In this document: one piece after another, positions 27,239 to 36,532 of the stretch
Numbering within the stretch: the stretch's first letter is position 1
Layout of the letters: each line of letters opens with the position of its first letter
Assembly (NCBI GenBank): GCA_000818945.1
Contig: KN805419.1
Coordinates: 5,659-69,658, forward strand
Reading direction: 5' to 3'
Origin: Schizochytrium sp. CCTCC M209059
Lineage: Eukaryota; Sar; Bigyra; Thraustochytrida; Thraustochytriidae
DNA length: 64,000 nucleotides
Position numbers and translations under genes: made by a program
The notes under the pieces: generated by a model
Database searches by the model: none
Told to the model about the DNA's origin: nothing
The model's input: the letters and a program-made list of their open reading frames with translations, nothing else

Positions 27239-27469
27239 TTATTCGTTGTCGCGAAGCCGAGAGCGCCAGGAATTGGGGTCCTCGCCGAGCTCCTCGAGCG
27301 CCTCGAAGATGTCCCGAAGGCTCGACCCATGCGCAAGCGCTCGCGAGGCCAGCGAGCTAATATACGGCGTGAGGTTTCCGTCGAGCTTCTTGTCCTCGAA
27401 GATGTCCACGAGCGACGCCACGCGCCATTGTGTGGACTTGGTCCGCATCAGCTGCTTGCTGCTCTGCAT
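27239..27469 (-). CDS. Small 76-aa protein, paralogue of 25433-25666 gene
   Basis: An ATG-initiated frame starting MQSSKQLMRTKS and aligning from end to end with the 77-aa protein at 25433, both starting at an equivalent MQS. The block TQWRVASLVDIFEDK and the block RDIFEALEELGED are unchanged apart from the residue before QWR; variable positions are clustered (KKLDGNLTPYIS versus KMQDGNLMTYLG). The family is unknown to me. Same strand and similar 3' end spacing suggest tandem duplication. Upstream the similarity is lost at the ATG, which favours a complete small gene over a shared terminal exon, though the latter is not excluded. Confidence 0.6.
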   Translation of the reverse strand: MQSSKQLMRTKSTQWRVASLVDIFEDKKLDGNLTPYISSLASRALAHGSSLRDIFEALEELGEDPNSWRSRLRDNE

Positions 27470-28648
27470 CGTGGGCGCGTGGACCTCGTCTCCTGCAACC
27501 CCAACCGGAGCTCCAATAATCCCGAGCTTGTCGTCTGCAGTTTGCGCTTTGCGCTTTGCGCTTTGCGGTCTGTGTAGGCGCCCAAATCGCGCGAGACCTC
27601 CGCCAAACTGGAGCCAGGCGCGGCCTCGCACGAGCCGGTTCTAGCGCGAGCTCTTGCGCCGCAGCGCTGGCCCCGCAGCGCCCCGCACCGAGCGCCGCTG
27701 CGGGCGCGGCGGCTAGGGAGCCGCTCCGAGCCGCCAAGAGACGGAAACGAAGACGAAGACGAAGAAGAAGAAGAAGAAGAAGAAGAAGAAGAAGAAGAAG
27801 AAGAAGAAGAAGAAGAAGAAGAAGAAGAAGAAGAAGAAGAAGAAGAAGAAGAAGAAGAAGAAGAAGAAGAAGAAGAAGAAGAAGAAGAAGAAGAAGAAGA
27901 AGAAGAAGAAGAAGAAGAAGAAGAAGAAGAAGAAGAAGAAGAAGAAGAAGAAGAAGAAGAAGAAGAAGAAGAAGAAGAAGAAGAAGAAGAAGAAGAAGAA
28001 GAAGAAGAAGAAGAAGAAGAAGAAGAAGAAGAAGAAGAAGAAGAAGAAGACCCGCGGAGACCACGAGCAGACTCGCAAGGAGACCGTGAGGGAGGCCGAA
28101 AGCTGCGGCCGTTTCGGGCGCGATTGCCTTCTGATTATTTTTGGCGGCTATTTGCTAGGTCATCTTCAAGTCGCGGAGGAGCGGCCAGTGCAGCCAGACC
28201 AGGAAGCTTGTTGACTTTATTTTGGGGGGGGGGATTTTTTTATTTTGTCGAAGTTGGATTTGCGCCACCAGCCAGAGAACTTGGATTGCCACGGGCTTTA
28301 GTACATGGGTTTGCAGACAGGGAGGAGTGAGGGAGGAACTCGGCGGCGGGGCTTGGCAGTGGGTGCGTTCGGAATTTTCCTGGCAGCGACGCATGGCTCG
28401 CAGAAGGTTCGGGTTGGCGGTTGGGCGGTTGAGCGCTTCACGGAGTCTGGTATTTGAAAATATATTTTATTAAGGTGAAGTTTTGTTAGCGAAATTGGAG
28501 AAACAACTGCGACTCCTCAGATCCGGTAAGCGTAGGTTGGCCCGGCCGTGCCTTTTTGCCTCCGTCTCTGTGAGACTTGGACTTCTTTACACAAATTTAC
28601 AAGGTTGATCCTATGAATTTTGCGGTAGCAAATCATTGCTGCAGAAAG
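27470..28648. other. Spacer with long (GAA)n tract
   Basis: Apart from the GAA tract (separate entry) this contains a GCGCTTTGC repeat around 27543-27566 and a poly-G run near 28225. Poly-Leu, poly-Phe or poly-Arg frames across the GAA tract are artefacts of the repeat. Confidence 0.6.
27761..28050. repeat. (GAA)97 trinucleotide repeat
   Basis: An uninterrupted 290 bp GAA tract, purine-only on the plus strand, preceded by imperfect GAAGAC units. Length and purity are well above what is common for protist microsatellites; such purine tracts can adopt triplex structures. Confidence 0.95.
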
Positions 28649-29236
28649 ATGGTTGACTGCAGCGCAAGTGGTCTTTCCGTGACGCTCCCTGAGCCCGAGA
28701 GCAACTGCGCATTCTTATTCGTCTTGGCTTCATGACGCCTCGGTTATTCTCATGAACGTGGCCGCAGCGGACGTGGCCACATGGAGCGCGTCGACCGTCG
28801 AGCTTCGTGTCCGTGGCGTGACAGATCTCTTTGGCAACGTCGGTGAGATTATTTCGACGGGAAATCGTCGTCGTTTGGCCAATGAGGACGATGCCTTTCA
28901 GTTCACCATTCCAGAAATACCAGCGACGCTTGCAGGTGAGGACTACAAGTGGCAGCTTCCTGATGCCGACGAGGTGGCTAGCTACATTGCGGATGCGCGC
29001 AATCGTATGCTACCCAGCTCGCAAGCCATTCCTTCGACATTTACATCTGCTGACGCGAACGTGAATGGCAGCGGCAATAGCAATGGCAAATGTGACTTGC
29101 TGACGTTCTCATGATTCGCCGTCGCCGCAACCGCCGCCGCGATAGCAGCGGCAGAATCAGCCAATACTCGGCCGTCGAGGCGAAGCACGTCGGTGATAGC
29201 GTTGTGGTGGCCAATCCAGTTTACGCCTCAGCCTAA
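28649..29236 (+). pseudogene. Broken gene for a membrane protein with Ig-like domain end
   Basis: Three overlapping frames carry protein-like sequence in order. From 28649: MVDCSASGLSVTLPEPESN, ending in a stop. From about 28720 in another frame: a 120-aa piece (ATG 28752) with VELRVRGVTDLFGNVGE, like the end of a bacterial-type Ig (Big) domain where GVTDxxGN is common. From about 29096 in a third frame: a basic stop-transfer-like RRRRNRRR and a tail ending NPVYASA with a stop at 29234. No membrane helix is left between the last two pieces. I read this as the degraded 3' end of a surface protein gene; small introns joining the frames are an alternative. Confidence 0.4.
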
Positions 29237-29461
29237 CAAACATCATTTCATTACGAGTTTCTCATTCTGTTGTCTTTGTCTTTGTTCGCGTTCACTATTA
29301 TATTTACGATCGCGTTCACTATTATTATCTTTACGATGGCGCATGTATGCGTGAAAACGGTGTGGTGTCGCTTATTGTGGCGAGGAGGGTATCCCAGGCA
29401 AATCATTCTTTACAAACTTTTTCTCTTCATTCTTCCCTCCTATATGTCGTAGACGGCTTGC

Positions 29462-30793
29462 TCAGCTGCTGCTAGGGCCCTGTGCCAAAGGAGCGGACGC
29501 GTCGTCCTTTTCGGGCGTTGCCATCTTTGCCGCGTAGAACTCGGCAATCTTTTTGTCAAGGGTGAACCAATGCTCCATCTTTTCAATAGGCTTGGGATCA
29601 AGATCAACAATCGCGATTGAGTACATAAAGGGTCCGACACCGTCGACAATCGTGCGTGAGACTTTGTCATCTGTGACTGGAAGGTCTGGGTTTGTGGGCA
29701 CATTTTCGGGCTCCTTGTTCCCGGCAGAAGGCTTGAGAACAATCATGGTCGAGCAGTCCTTGGCTGTGCATGAGAGGAGGAAGCGACGAACGAGGTCATG
29801 CTGGGCAGCTGGTTCCGTTGGCAAGGTGGCGGGCGGCGCACGCGGAAGGATGCTGTCGCCTTCTGCAAGCGGCTGCACAGTCTCGCCGCGCGCGAGAATC
29901 TCTTGGTAAATGGGCCAGGCAGCCTCAATGTCGCAGTCGTCCATTTCTTGCATGCGCTGCAGCCGCCGGAGCAGTGGTTCCTGCACGAGAATATTCGCGA
30001 GCGCTGCGAGGAGGCCATCGACGCCGCCGTCCTTGAGAGCGGGATAGTCTTGAAGAATCTCCGCCAGCTCGCCTCGACTTCCGTGGCCCTTGTTATCCGG
30101 GAAGACCATCTTTCCATCAACAAACATGCGAAAGTTGTTCTGAGGGGTGTCAACGAGGGCGTCGAGAGCCTGAAGGACACGGTCGCAGTCGTAGGAGAAG
30201 AGGTCCGTTGGATTGTACTTGCTGAGTGTGTCGAGTTTGCCCTTTTCATTCTTGAGCGCTTGATGCATAGTGAAGCGATCGACCTTGCGCTTGATATCGT
30301 GCGTGATGAAGGGGCACGTTTTGGGGATGAAGCCACACTTGACCTTGAGCTCGAAGCAAATGGAGGGCCCTTCTCCGGTTGGAATGGCTGTGTTGTCGAG
30401 CATGAGAAGTCCCGTCTTAAGACCCATATCCAGCGTGTGCTTGCGGCGTTTTTCCGGCCTTGATGGCTCGATATGCGCGCCAAGCGCCTCAATGTATCCT
30501 TGTGGAAGAGGGACTTCAACGGCGGGCTGCACGTATCTGCGGCCGAGCAGCGGCAGGATCACGCGGTCGAGAAACTGCATGGACTCGCGCCAAGGATTGC
30601 TCTCCCCGGACTTGCCGCCGCTGGCCTCGGGGTTATCCTTGCGTACGCGAAGTACGCATCCCCGAAGACGATCATCGTCGCCAGCATATCGCGTCGCGAG
30701 GTTGAGCGCCCCCTCTGCAATGTACATCCAGTCTTCCGGCTTGCTCTCAGCAAAGGCCGCCGTCGTTGGGTCCTCGTTCGCGAACTCGGCCAT
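29462..30793 (-). CDS. IPK1: Inositol-pentakisphosphate 2-kinase (IPK1)
   Basis: Phosphorylates Ins(1,3,4,5,6)P5 at the 2-position to make phytate (InsP6). 443 aa from the ATG at 30793; the open frame continues upstream but is Arg-rich and unlike the family. Visible family features: the nucleotide-binding opening WMYIAEGALNLATRY (residues 22-36) with GCVLRVRK, the conserved ELKVKCGFIP segment (148-157, the EIKPKxG box), FFRMF-type strand NNFRMFVDG, and the catalytic aspartate region SIAIVDLDPKP near 400-411. One exon. Adjacent minus-strand genes are unrelated in function. Confidence 0.92.
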   Translation of the reverse strand: MAEFANEDPTTAAFAESKPEDWMYIAEGALNLATRYAGDDDRLRGCVLRVRKDNPEASGGKSGESNPWRESMQFLDRVILPLLGRRYVQPAVEVPLPQGYIEALGAHIEPSRPEKRRKHTLDMGLKTGLLMLDNTAIPTGEGPSICFELKVKCGFIPKTCPFITHDIKRKVDRFTMHQALKNEKGKLDTLSKYNPTDLFSYDCDRVLQALDALVDTPQNNFRMFVDGKMVFPDNKGHGSRGELAEILQDYPALKDGGVDGLLAALANILVQEPLLRRLQRMQEMDDCDIEAAWPIYQEILARGETVQPLAEGDSILPRAPPATLPTEPAAQHDLVRRFLLSCTAKDCSTMIVLKPSAGNKEPENVPTNPDLPVTDDKVSRTIVDGVGPFMYSIAIVDLDPKPIEKMEHWFTLDKKIAEFYAAKMATPEKDDASAPLAQGPSSS

Positions 30794-31150
30794 GTTTTTT
30801 TTCGGTCTCGCCGTCGCCGCGGGTGTCGGTCGAGTGGTGGCGTTGTTCGCGTCTTTAAAGATCGCCGCGCCGCGCCGCGCCGCTCCCGAGCGCGTCCACG
30901 GACCGAGAGCGCGAGTCTCTCCGTGCAGTCGCGGCCGCGTCGCCTGCCTGCCTTCGTGCCTGCCTGCGTGCGTGGCGTGCCGTCTCTGGTTGCAGAACTG
31001 CCCGAGACGAGGTGGCTCGTGAGACAGAAGAGCTGTCTCTATCTTTTCCTTCGCTCGCTTCCTTCCACGCACCCAAAACTCTACACGTCGCTAGGTATAC
31101 TGCCTGCCAGCTGCACACGCGGTCACCAGTCTCCCAACGCGCGCGAGAGC

Positions 31151-31205
31151 GAGCATCTCAGGTTTGCATCTCAGGGTTTGCATCTCAGGTTTGCATCTCA
31201 GCTTT
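31151..31205. repeat. Short direct repeats, TTTGCATCTCAGG unit
   Basis: Four near-tandem copies of a 12-15 bp unit (GCATCTCAGGTTT, GCATCTCAGGGTTT and variants). Function unknown. Confidence 0.8.
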
Positions 31206-31266
31206 ACATCTGGTCTGATCGCCATCAACGTCCTTCAAGATCTTCTTGTTCTCCTCCTTCGTCTTC

Positions 31267-31298
31267 CTTGGAGAAGAAAAAAAAAAGAAAAAAAAGGA
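31267..31298 (-). terminator. RNA polymerase III terminator of tRNA-Lys
   Basis: On the minus strand, about 20 bases after the tRNA 3' end, there are T runs of 8 and 10 bases separated by single or few C residues. This is a strong Pol III stop signal and supports transcription of the tRNA gene. Confidence 0.6.
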
Positions 31299-31317
31299 AG
31301 GAAACGTTGCTGCTCGT

Positions 31318-31380
31318 TTCCGACTGTGAGGATCGAACTCACGACCATTTGATTAAAAGTCAAACGCTCTACCACTGAGC
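31318..31380 (-). tRNA. tRNA-Lys(UUU), body; 5' acceptor strand displaced
   Basis: The cloverleaf body is clear on the minus strand: D stem GCTC/GAGC with loop AGTGGTA, anticodon stem TTTGA/TCAAA with loop CTTTTAA (anticodon TTT, lysine), a five-base variable region TGGTC, T arm GTGAG-TTCGATC-CTCAC (a good B box), and the 3' acceptor strand AGTCGGA with discriminator A. Directly before the D stem, however, the sequence CAATCTCAG cannot pair with AGTCGGA. The exact partner TCCGACT occurs at 31533-31527, about 145 bp upstream, followed by T. The gene may therefore contain a non-canonical intron after position 8, or an insertion that broke it. Confidence 0.8.
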
Positions 31381-31759
31381 CTGAGATTGCGAAGGAAGCA
31401 GTTACTTCTGTTAGCGGACTGGTGTACGATCACCAAGATTCCAGCAGTGAGACTTACTAAGCCGGAAGCTAAACAGTGCGCGGGGTCCGGTATTTGCGGT
31501 CCCTTTGCCTGAAGGCTGGTGGCAAAAGTCGGACACTTTCTTATAAGGGACAGGGGCGGTAGCCACGCGAGCAACCGAACGCTGGATGGGGTCTTGGGGG
31601 CCGGGGGCAGAGAGTTGCGACGCGCAGAGAGCCGAGGTTCGGTTCGTGTACGAGGCCAAAGAAGGGGAAGGGGCTGAGAAAAGCACTCGAGCGACCAAGA
31701 GGTGCGTAAAAATGAATTGAGTTGTTGACGAAGATTGACGCCAGTGATTTAGGCCTATC
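31381..31759. other. Spacer / ACS 3' region with possible tRNA 5' piece
   Basis: No protein gene. It contains TCCGACT on the minus strand (31533-31527), followed by a hairpin-capable TTTGCC...GGCAAA pair, and a palindromic TAGGCCTA at 31750. See the tRNA entry for the possible role of the first. Confidence 0.5.
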
Positions 31760-33482
31760 TCATAGGGAATGCAGTCGGAGACGCGAGCGCATGATCTTGC
31801 GCGTGGCGGTCTTGGGCAATTTGGCCCACGAGGTCTCGGAGAGAGGCAAGACCACATCCGGAACAAGATGCGGCGCCAAGTGAGCCTCGCTATGCTCGCG
31901 AATCGAGCGCTCAATCTCGCCGCCGGAAACAGCCTCCGCGGTTGCATCGCTGTCGGCCTCAGCTGCTGGACCTGCAGGCAGCAAAATGGTGTTGCGCGCA
32001 AGCACTAGCGCTGCGAGCGTCTGAACGCCGTCATCCCAAAATACAACCACCTGAGAAACGCGCTCGTGGCGCAAAAGCACACGCTCGACCTCGGAGGGGT
32101 AAAAACTGGCGCCCGTGGGCAAAGTAATGCGATCATCGGCCCGACCGAGAAGGTAAAGAAAACCAGCATCGCTCCGATAGCCCATGTCGCCGGTCGAAAA
32201 CCAACCGTCGATGTGCTCTGGCGACCGACGCCAATATCCGCGGCACATCATTGGCGTTCGCACCGCAATCTCGCCCGGGGTCTGGAGCGTCCCTGCAACT
32301 GGCTCGCCCGACACGGGGTCGACGAAACGTACCATGCTCACGCCGCTCGGTTCGATGCCCACAGAGCCCTCATTACCCTTAAAGTCTGTGGGATCTAAAA
32401 TGGAGATGATGCCGGCCTCCGTGGACCCGTACACCTCGTAAAAAGATGCATTCGTGTAAAAGGCTCGGATTCGCTCCTGAGTGGCTTTTGACGTCATGGC
32501 CCCACTTGCCATGATCATGCGAAGGCCCAGAAGCTGCTTCCCATTTGCGTGCGCTTCTGCGTGGTCAATGATAGAAACGAGGTGCGCCGGCCCACCCGTG
32601 GTATAGGTGACAGAAAACTCATTTGCCGCATTGTATAGAACTCTTCCCGCGTTTGCATGCTCTCGCGATAGCAAGAGCACCGAGTTGCCCAGATACAAGA
32701 GCATTGTCACGAAAAAGAAGCTGGAGATACCATGCAATGGATAAATCGCCAGAAAGGTCTCCTGCGCCGGACGAAAGTGCATGTGCGGAAGGTGGGCAAA
32801 GTAGCCGAGCACGTGACCTCGCTGCGACCTCACGACACCCTTTTTACGGCCTGTCGATGTCCCTGACGTGTACAAAATTGCCCATGGCGCCTCCAAATCG
32901 CGATCACGCCGCTTTTCAAAGGGAAATTTCGCGCCGAGATCTTTTGACTCATCGAGGAGCTGTCCAGGTGCGAGGGTATATACCCGAATCGGCTGCTTGC
33001 AGGCCTCACGAATTTGCAAAGCACGCTCTGCAGAAACAAGGTCGCTGCCCTTATTTTCGAGAATGAGCACCGCCAAAGGCCTGTGCTAGCGTGTCAGCAT
33101 CCAATTATACAGGTTTTTTGCGCGTCCTTAAAGTTGAAACGTACTCTGCGTCCTCGATGACATCCAGAATGGAGGTGAATGGGGAAGCTGCATCCACGGT
33201 GACTGCCACAGCCCCACTCAGGGCAGCTGCTGCCCAGAGAACGACGTGCTCCAGCGAATCATCGCCCAGGATAACAAAGCGGCTCTTGTTTTTGACCTCT
33301 CGCTCGCGAAGCCACTGCGCCACGCCGAGACTCGCCTGCCATAGCTGCGCAAAGTTGAGTTCGCGTCGCACGCCCATGCCATCACTCGTCAGCTCTGCGA
33401 TGGCACGCTTTTCGGAGCGCAGCTGCGCGCTTTTGGCCAGCTCTTCGGGCCACGATGCAAAGGTGCCATTGGCCACGTTCAT
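31760..33482 (-). CDS. AMP-forming acyl-CoA synthetase family protein
   Basis: Would activate a carboxylic (fatty or aromatic) acid to an acyl-adenylate and then to the CoA thioester. Two exons: 33482-33145 and 33080-31760. The 64 bp intron begins GTACGT and ends CACAG; the splice restores a Glu codon and joins IEDAE to PLAVLILENKG. 552 aa, normal for the family. The P-loop-like adenylate motif YTSGTSTGRKKGV is present, as are YEVYGSTEAG (A5-type), the ADP/ribose-binding STGDMGYRSDAGFLYLLGR and the hinge DRI, and a C-terminal Lys in PKTATRKIMR. No signal peptide or peroxisomal SKL (it ends HSL, only a weak resemblance). Chain-length specificity cannot be told. Confidence 0.92.
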
Positions 33483-33803
33483 TGTCCCGTTCGCCCGCGT
33501 CCGGCCCGTGCGCGTCTCTCGCTTTTTTCTTCTACCTTTCCGATCTGAGGTTGCGTTTGTGTGTTTTACGAAACAAGAATGATGCCAACTAGCCTATGAC
33601 AATAGAATAATAGCACGGGCAGAGTATTGCTTACGGACAGCGGACTATCAGTAAATGTTCCAAGCAAGCTCTGCGAAGAGCAAGCTAGGCTTGATCGCTT
33701 CTACCTAGGCCTAGCCCCCCAAGGTGCATGGACAATCATAGCTTCAAGTTGTAAGTCTGGGAAAATTGCTTTCTGAGTAAAAGTATCGTACAAATTTTAA
33801 GGT
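33483..33803. other. Spacer upstream of the acyl-CoA synthetase
   Basis: 321 bp containing the ACS promoter and the sulfatase 3' end. It has the palindrome CCTAGGCCTAG at 33704-33714 followed by a run of C. No gene. Confidence 0.5.
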
Positions 33804-36014
33804 TCAATCATGGATCGCAACGCAGGTCTTGCCGCTGGCGTCCCATGAGCAATAGTCGCTGTTTTCGCTGCAGCCGGCCTTGCGGCGCGTTGATTTCCGG
33901 CGCTTAAAGTCGCAGAATGTTGGCTCTTGACAGCCAATGCCCTTGAAGAAAGCACAACCATTCTGTACGCAGCGCTTCTGGCGCCGCCTGAACTTCTTGC
34001 AAAACGCGCTGGATGGTGTCGGCGAAGGACTCGGTGCTCGAGTCGTCTCCGTCGGGTACTCGATCACGTCGCGAAACGCAGGCGGTCTGGTTGGCGCCAT
34101 CGTGGGCTCCGGTGTGGTCGGAGGCGCAGAAATTGGTGCCGAGCGGCCCTCCTTGATGCGATTCACGCACTGATTGTACAGCGGGCTCCACACGCAGGCC
34201 TCTGCTCGCGCTGCGCAATCTTGAAAGGAATTGGGCCCGCTAAAGGCGCAAAAGCCTCGGTTCATGCAGTTTCCGTTGTGAAACACGCAATGGTCACCCC
34301 GCGCAGAACATTTCGTTTCGTCCGAGATGCCCGAGCACGTGGCAAAGCGAGCGCGAAGCATGTTGGCGTGTTGCTCGGCGTTGGTCTCGTAAGCGCGTTT
34401 ATCGACCACGTTCTCCATCTCAACGCTGCCCAATTTGGTATCGTGGTCATACAACTCGCGGTTCTCGGCGCCCGCATCGCCAGCATCCCAGTCGGCGCTG
34501 TTGGTCGCGTCGTCCCACGCCCGCCATTCCGTGTACCGAAATCGCTCCGTCCGCACACTCAAACCCATGTAGGCAATAGGGCTCTCTTCGCGCGTGCAAG
34601 ACGACCGCGAGGCGCAGTCTTGGCAGTCCACCACGTTTCCATTTACGTCTTTGCATGTGCGGCAGTCAATCTGCTTGTTCGGCTCGCCGTCGGCGACGCA
34701 GATCGGCCAGACACTAAAGCTAGCATTGCTCGGAAAGGACCACTCGTGGCCACCGAGCTGCGGAAGACGGAGAAGGGACTCTGCTACGGTCTCGCTCATG
34801 TTGTCGTCGTCGCGAACCAAGTGCGCAAAACTACGACCATCCATCTCGTAATTTTCAAAGTCCTGCTGCGCCAAAGGAACACCAGCGAGCTCTGCAATAG
34901 TCGGATACAAATCGAGAAGGGAAACACCCGCCGATTCTTGCGTTCCTGCTCGGGAGCGGTCCATCGGGTCGCGAATCCACATTGGCACGCGAAGCGCGCG
35001 CTCGTACACGCTGCCTTTGCACCAGCTCGTCTTTTCGCCAAGCGACCATCCATGATCTGACGTCACGACGACGAGGGTCTCGTTTTTGAGTCCGTTCGTG
35101 TCGAGACGGTCCAGCAACTGGCCCATGGCATAGTCGATCCACTCCACACAGGCAAAGTACCCCATGCGAAGTTTGCGTGCCACGTCATCTGCGAGAGTAT
35201 CCTCATAAGGGTCAAGAAATCCACTGGCGCGAACTTCGTTCGAGTTGAGCAAGTCCGCGCACATGCCCTTGTATGCCTGCCAGGGCGCACCCGTGGGCCG
35301 CTCACGCTCGATCGCGCTGGGAAGCGAGATTTCGTCTGCCGAAAATCGGTCAAAAAAAGACTTGGGCGCCCGAAACTTGGTGTGCGGTCGACGGAAGCCA
35401 ACAACCAAGAACCATGGCGTCTCCGTATTCGTGTACCTTGACTTGGTCGCAAACTTGTCAAGCTGGGCAGTTGCCCATACGAGCGCGCGGTAGTCCGTGA
35501 AGTCATCAAGAGTGTCTGAATCTGCACAAACGACATCGTCTCCGCAACTGTTGCTGCCATGGACGCCCTGCTTGTCGTACTCTCCGAAATATCTTGCATT
35601 GTTTCCAACCCAATGAAAGATTTTGCTGGTGCCAAAGGTATCGTACCCTTGACTTTCAAACCATTTGGGCAGCACAAGGGCGCTCTTCAGCTTTGTTCGC
35701 TCTTGTGCGGCATCCGTGTGAATATAGTAGCCGAGACTTGTCGGCAAGCGGGCGCTCAGCATCGATCCCCGCGATGGCCCGCACAGCGCTTCCTGTGTGT
35801 AGGCCCGTTCGAACTGTACAGACTCCTTGGCGAGAGCATCCATATTTGGGGTGCTTACATCACTGCTTCCATAGGACGACGCCTCAGGGCGGAAGTCATC
35901 GACCATTACGAGAAGAACATTGAGCTTCTTGCTGTCGGTCGACGACGCTCCGTGCACGAGATCCATGAGACATGTGCTCACGAGGATCAGCACAAACGTC
36001 AAGACGCCCTGCAT
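33804..36014 (-). CDS. Secreted sulfatase, iduronate-2-sulfatase type, with Cys-rich tail
   Basis: 736 aa from the ATG at 36014, chosen because it directly opens a signal peptide (MQGVLTFVLILVSTCLMDLV). The metal-binding VMVDDFRPE (Asp39, Asp40) is followed by the formylglycine motif C-x-P-S-R (Cys78 in ALCGPSRGSML), so activity requires the formylglycine-generating enzyme. Later come YDTFGTSKIFHW and TSDHGWSLGEKTSWCKGS, as in the iduronate-2-sulfatase/arylsulfatase branch. After the catalytic domain (about residue 560) lie several Cys-rich modules with spacing like C-xx-NGCAFFKGIGC and C-x-NSDYCSWD, separated by Pro/Thr linkers; these probably serve attachment to wall or matrix. It would desulfate extracellular polysaccharide. 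Confidence 0.92.
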   Translation of the reverse strand: MQGVLTFVLILVSTCLMDLVHGASSTDSKKLNVLLVMVDDFRPEASSYGSSDVSTPNMDALAKESVQFERAYTQEALCGPSRGSMLSARLPTSLGYYIHTDAAQERTKLKSALVLPKWFESQGYDTFGTSKIFHWVGNNARYFGEYDKQGVHGSNSCGDDVVCADSDTLDDFTDYRALVWATAQLDKFATKSRYTNTETPWFLVVGFRRPHTKFRAPKSFFDRFSADEISLPSAIERERPTGAPWQAYKGMCADLLNSNEVRASGFLDPYEDTLADDVARKLRMGYFACVEWIDYAMGQLLDRLDTNGLKNETLVVVTSDHGWSLGEKTSWCKGSVYERALRVPMWIRDPMDRSRAGTQESAGVSLLDLYPTIAELAGVPLAQQDFENYEMDGRSFAHLVRDDDNMSETVAESLLRLPQLGGHEWSFPSNASFSVWPICVADGEPNKQIDCRTCKDVNGNVVDCQDCASRSSCTREESPIAYMGLSVRTERFRYTEWRAWDDATNSADWDAGDAGAENRELYDHDTKLGSVEMENVVDKRAYETNAEQHANMLRARFATCSGISDETKCSARGDHCVFHNGNCMNRGFCAFSGPNSFQDCAARAEACVWSPLYNQCVNRIKEGRSAPISAPPTTPEPTMAPTRPPAFRDVIEYPTETTRAPSPSPTPSSAFCKKFRRRQKRCVQNGCAFFKGIGCQEPTFCDFKRRKSTRRKAGCSENSDYCSWDASGKTCVAIHD

Positions 36015-36532
36015 TGTGTTTGCGAACACTCGTTTGTCGCTTTCGCCGAGCTGGATGTCGGGCTGTTCGGGTTCAGGTTTTGTTTCGCTACTCGTTTGAG
36101 TTCGAGTTTTGCTTCGTCCGCACATCCGCACGTCCGCACATCTGCACGAGAACGAAGCCGAAGTAATGAAAAGAAAGAAAAGTGTGAAAGCGCGGAAGAG
36201 ACACGAATGAATCCAGCACAGCGCGGACTGGCTTCGCGGCGACTTGCTGACAAGCGGCGCGGGACATTGACTGGGCGCGTGGTCGGCTCGAGTCCCCCCT
36301 TGCAGTAACTTTGCACGCAGCGCGGACCGCGCGGGATGCCATATTGCTTCTCCATATCTATAATATTATAGAACAGGAAGGAACGATACGCGCCGCGGCA
36401 GACTGCGCCGCGGTGTGCCCTCCGCGCCGGTCACCCTGTGTCCCGCGGGACCCACGCCATGCCCCGCGCGCACGCTTGCACGGTTCGCCGGAGTTGGCTG
36501 GCTGGGCACGTGGGCTCTATTCAAGGAAGGGA

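Larger units (their letters stand above)
30794..31317. other. IPK1 upstream region with direct repeats
   Basis: About 520 bp. It contains a run of GCATCTCAGG(T/G)TT direct repeats at 31151-31205 (four copies) and, at 31267-31298, A-rich blocks that on the minus strand are T runs acting as the tRNA terminator. No protein gene. Confidence 0.55.

Noticed and set aside
27357..28089. Poly-Leu, poly-Phe and poly-Arg frames of 120-235 codons
   Set aside because: They are direct translations of the (GAA)n tract and its complement; flanks lack any family similarity.
36270..36312. T-arm-like sequence GGCTCGAGTCC followed by CCCTTGCA
   Set aside because: The T stem does not pair properly, and I found no matching acceptor, D arm or anticodon arm upstream.
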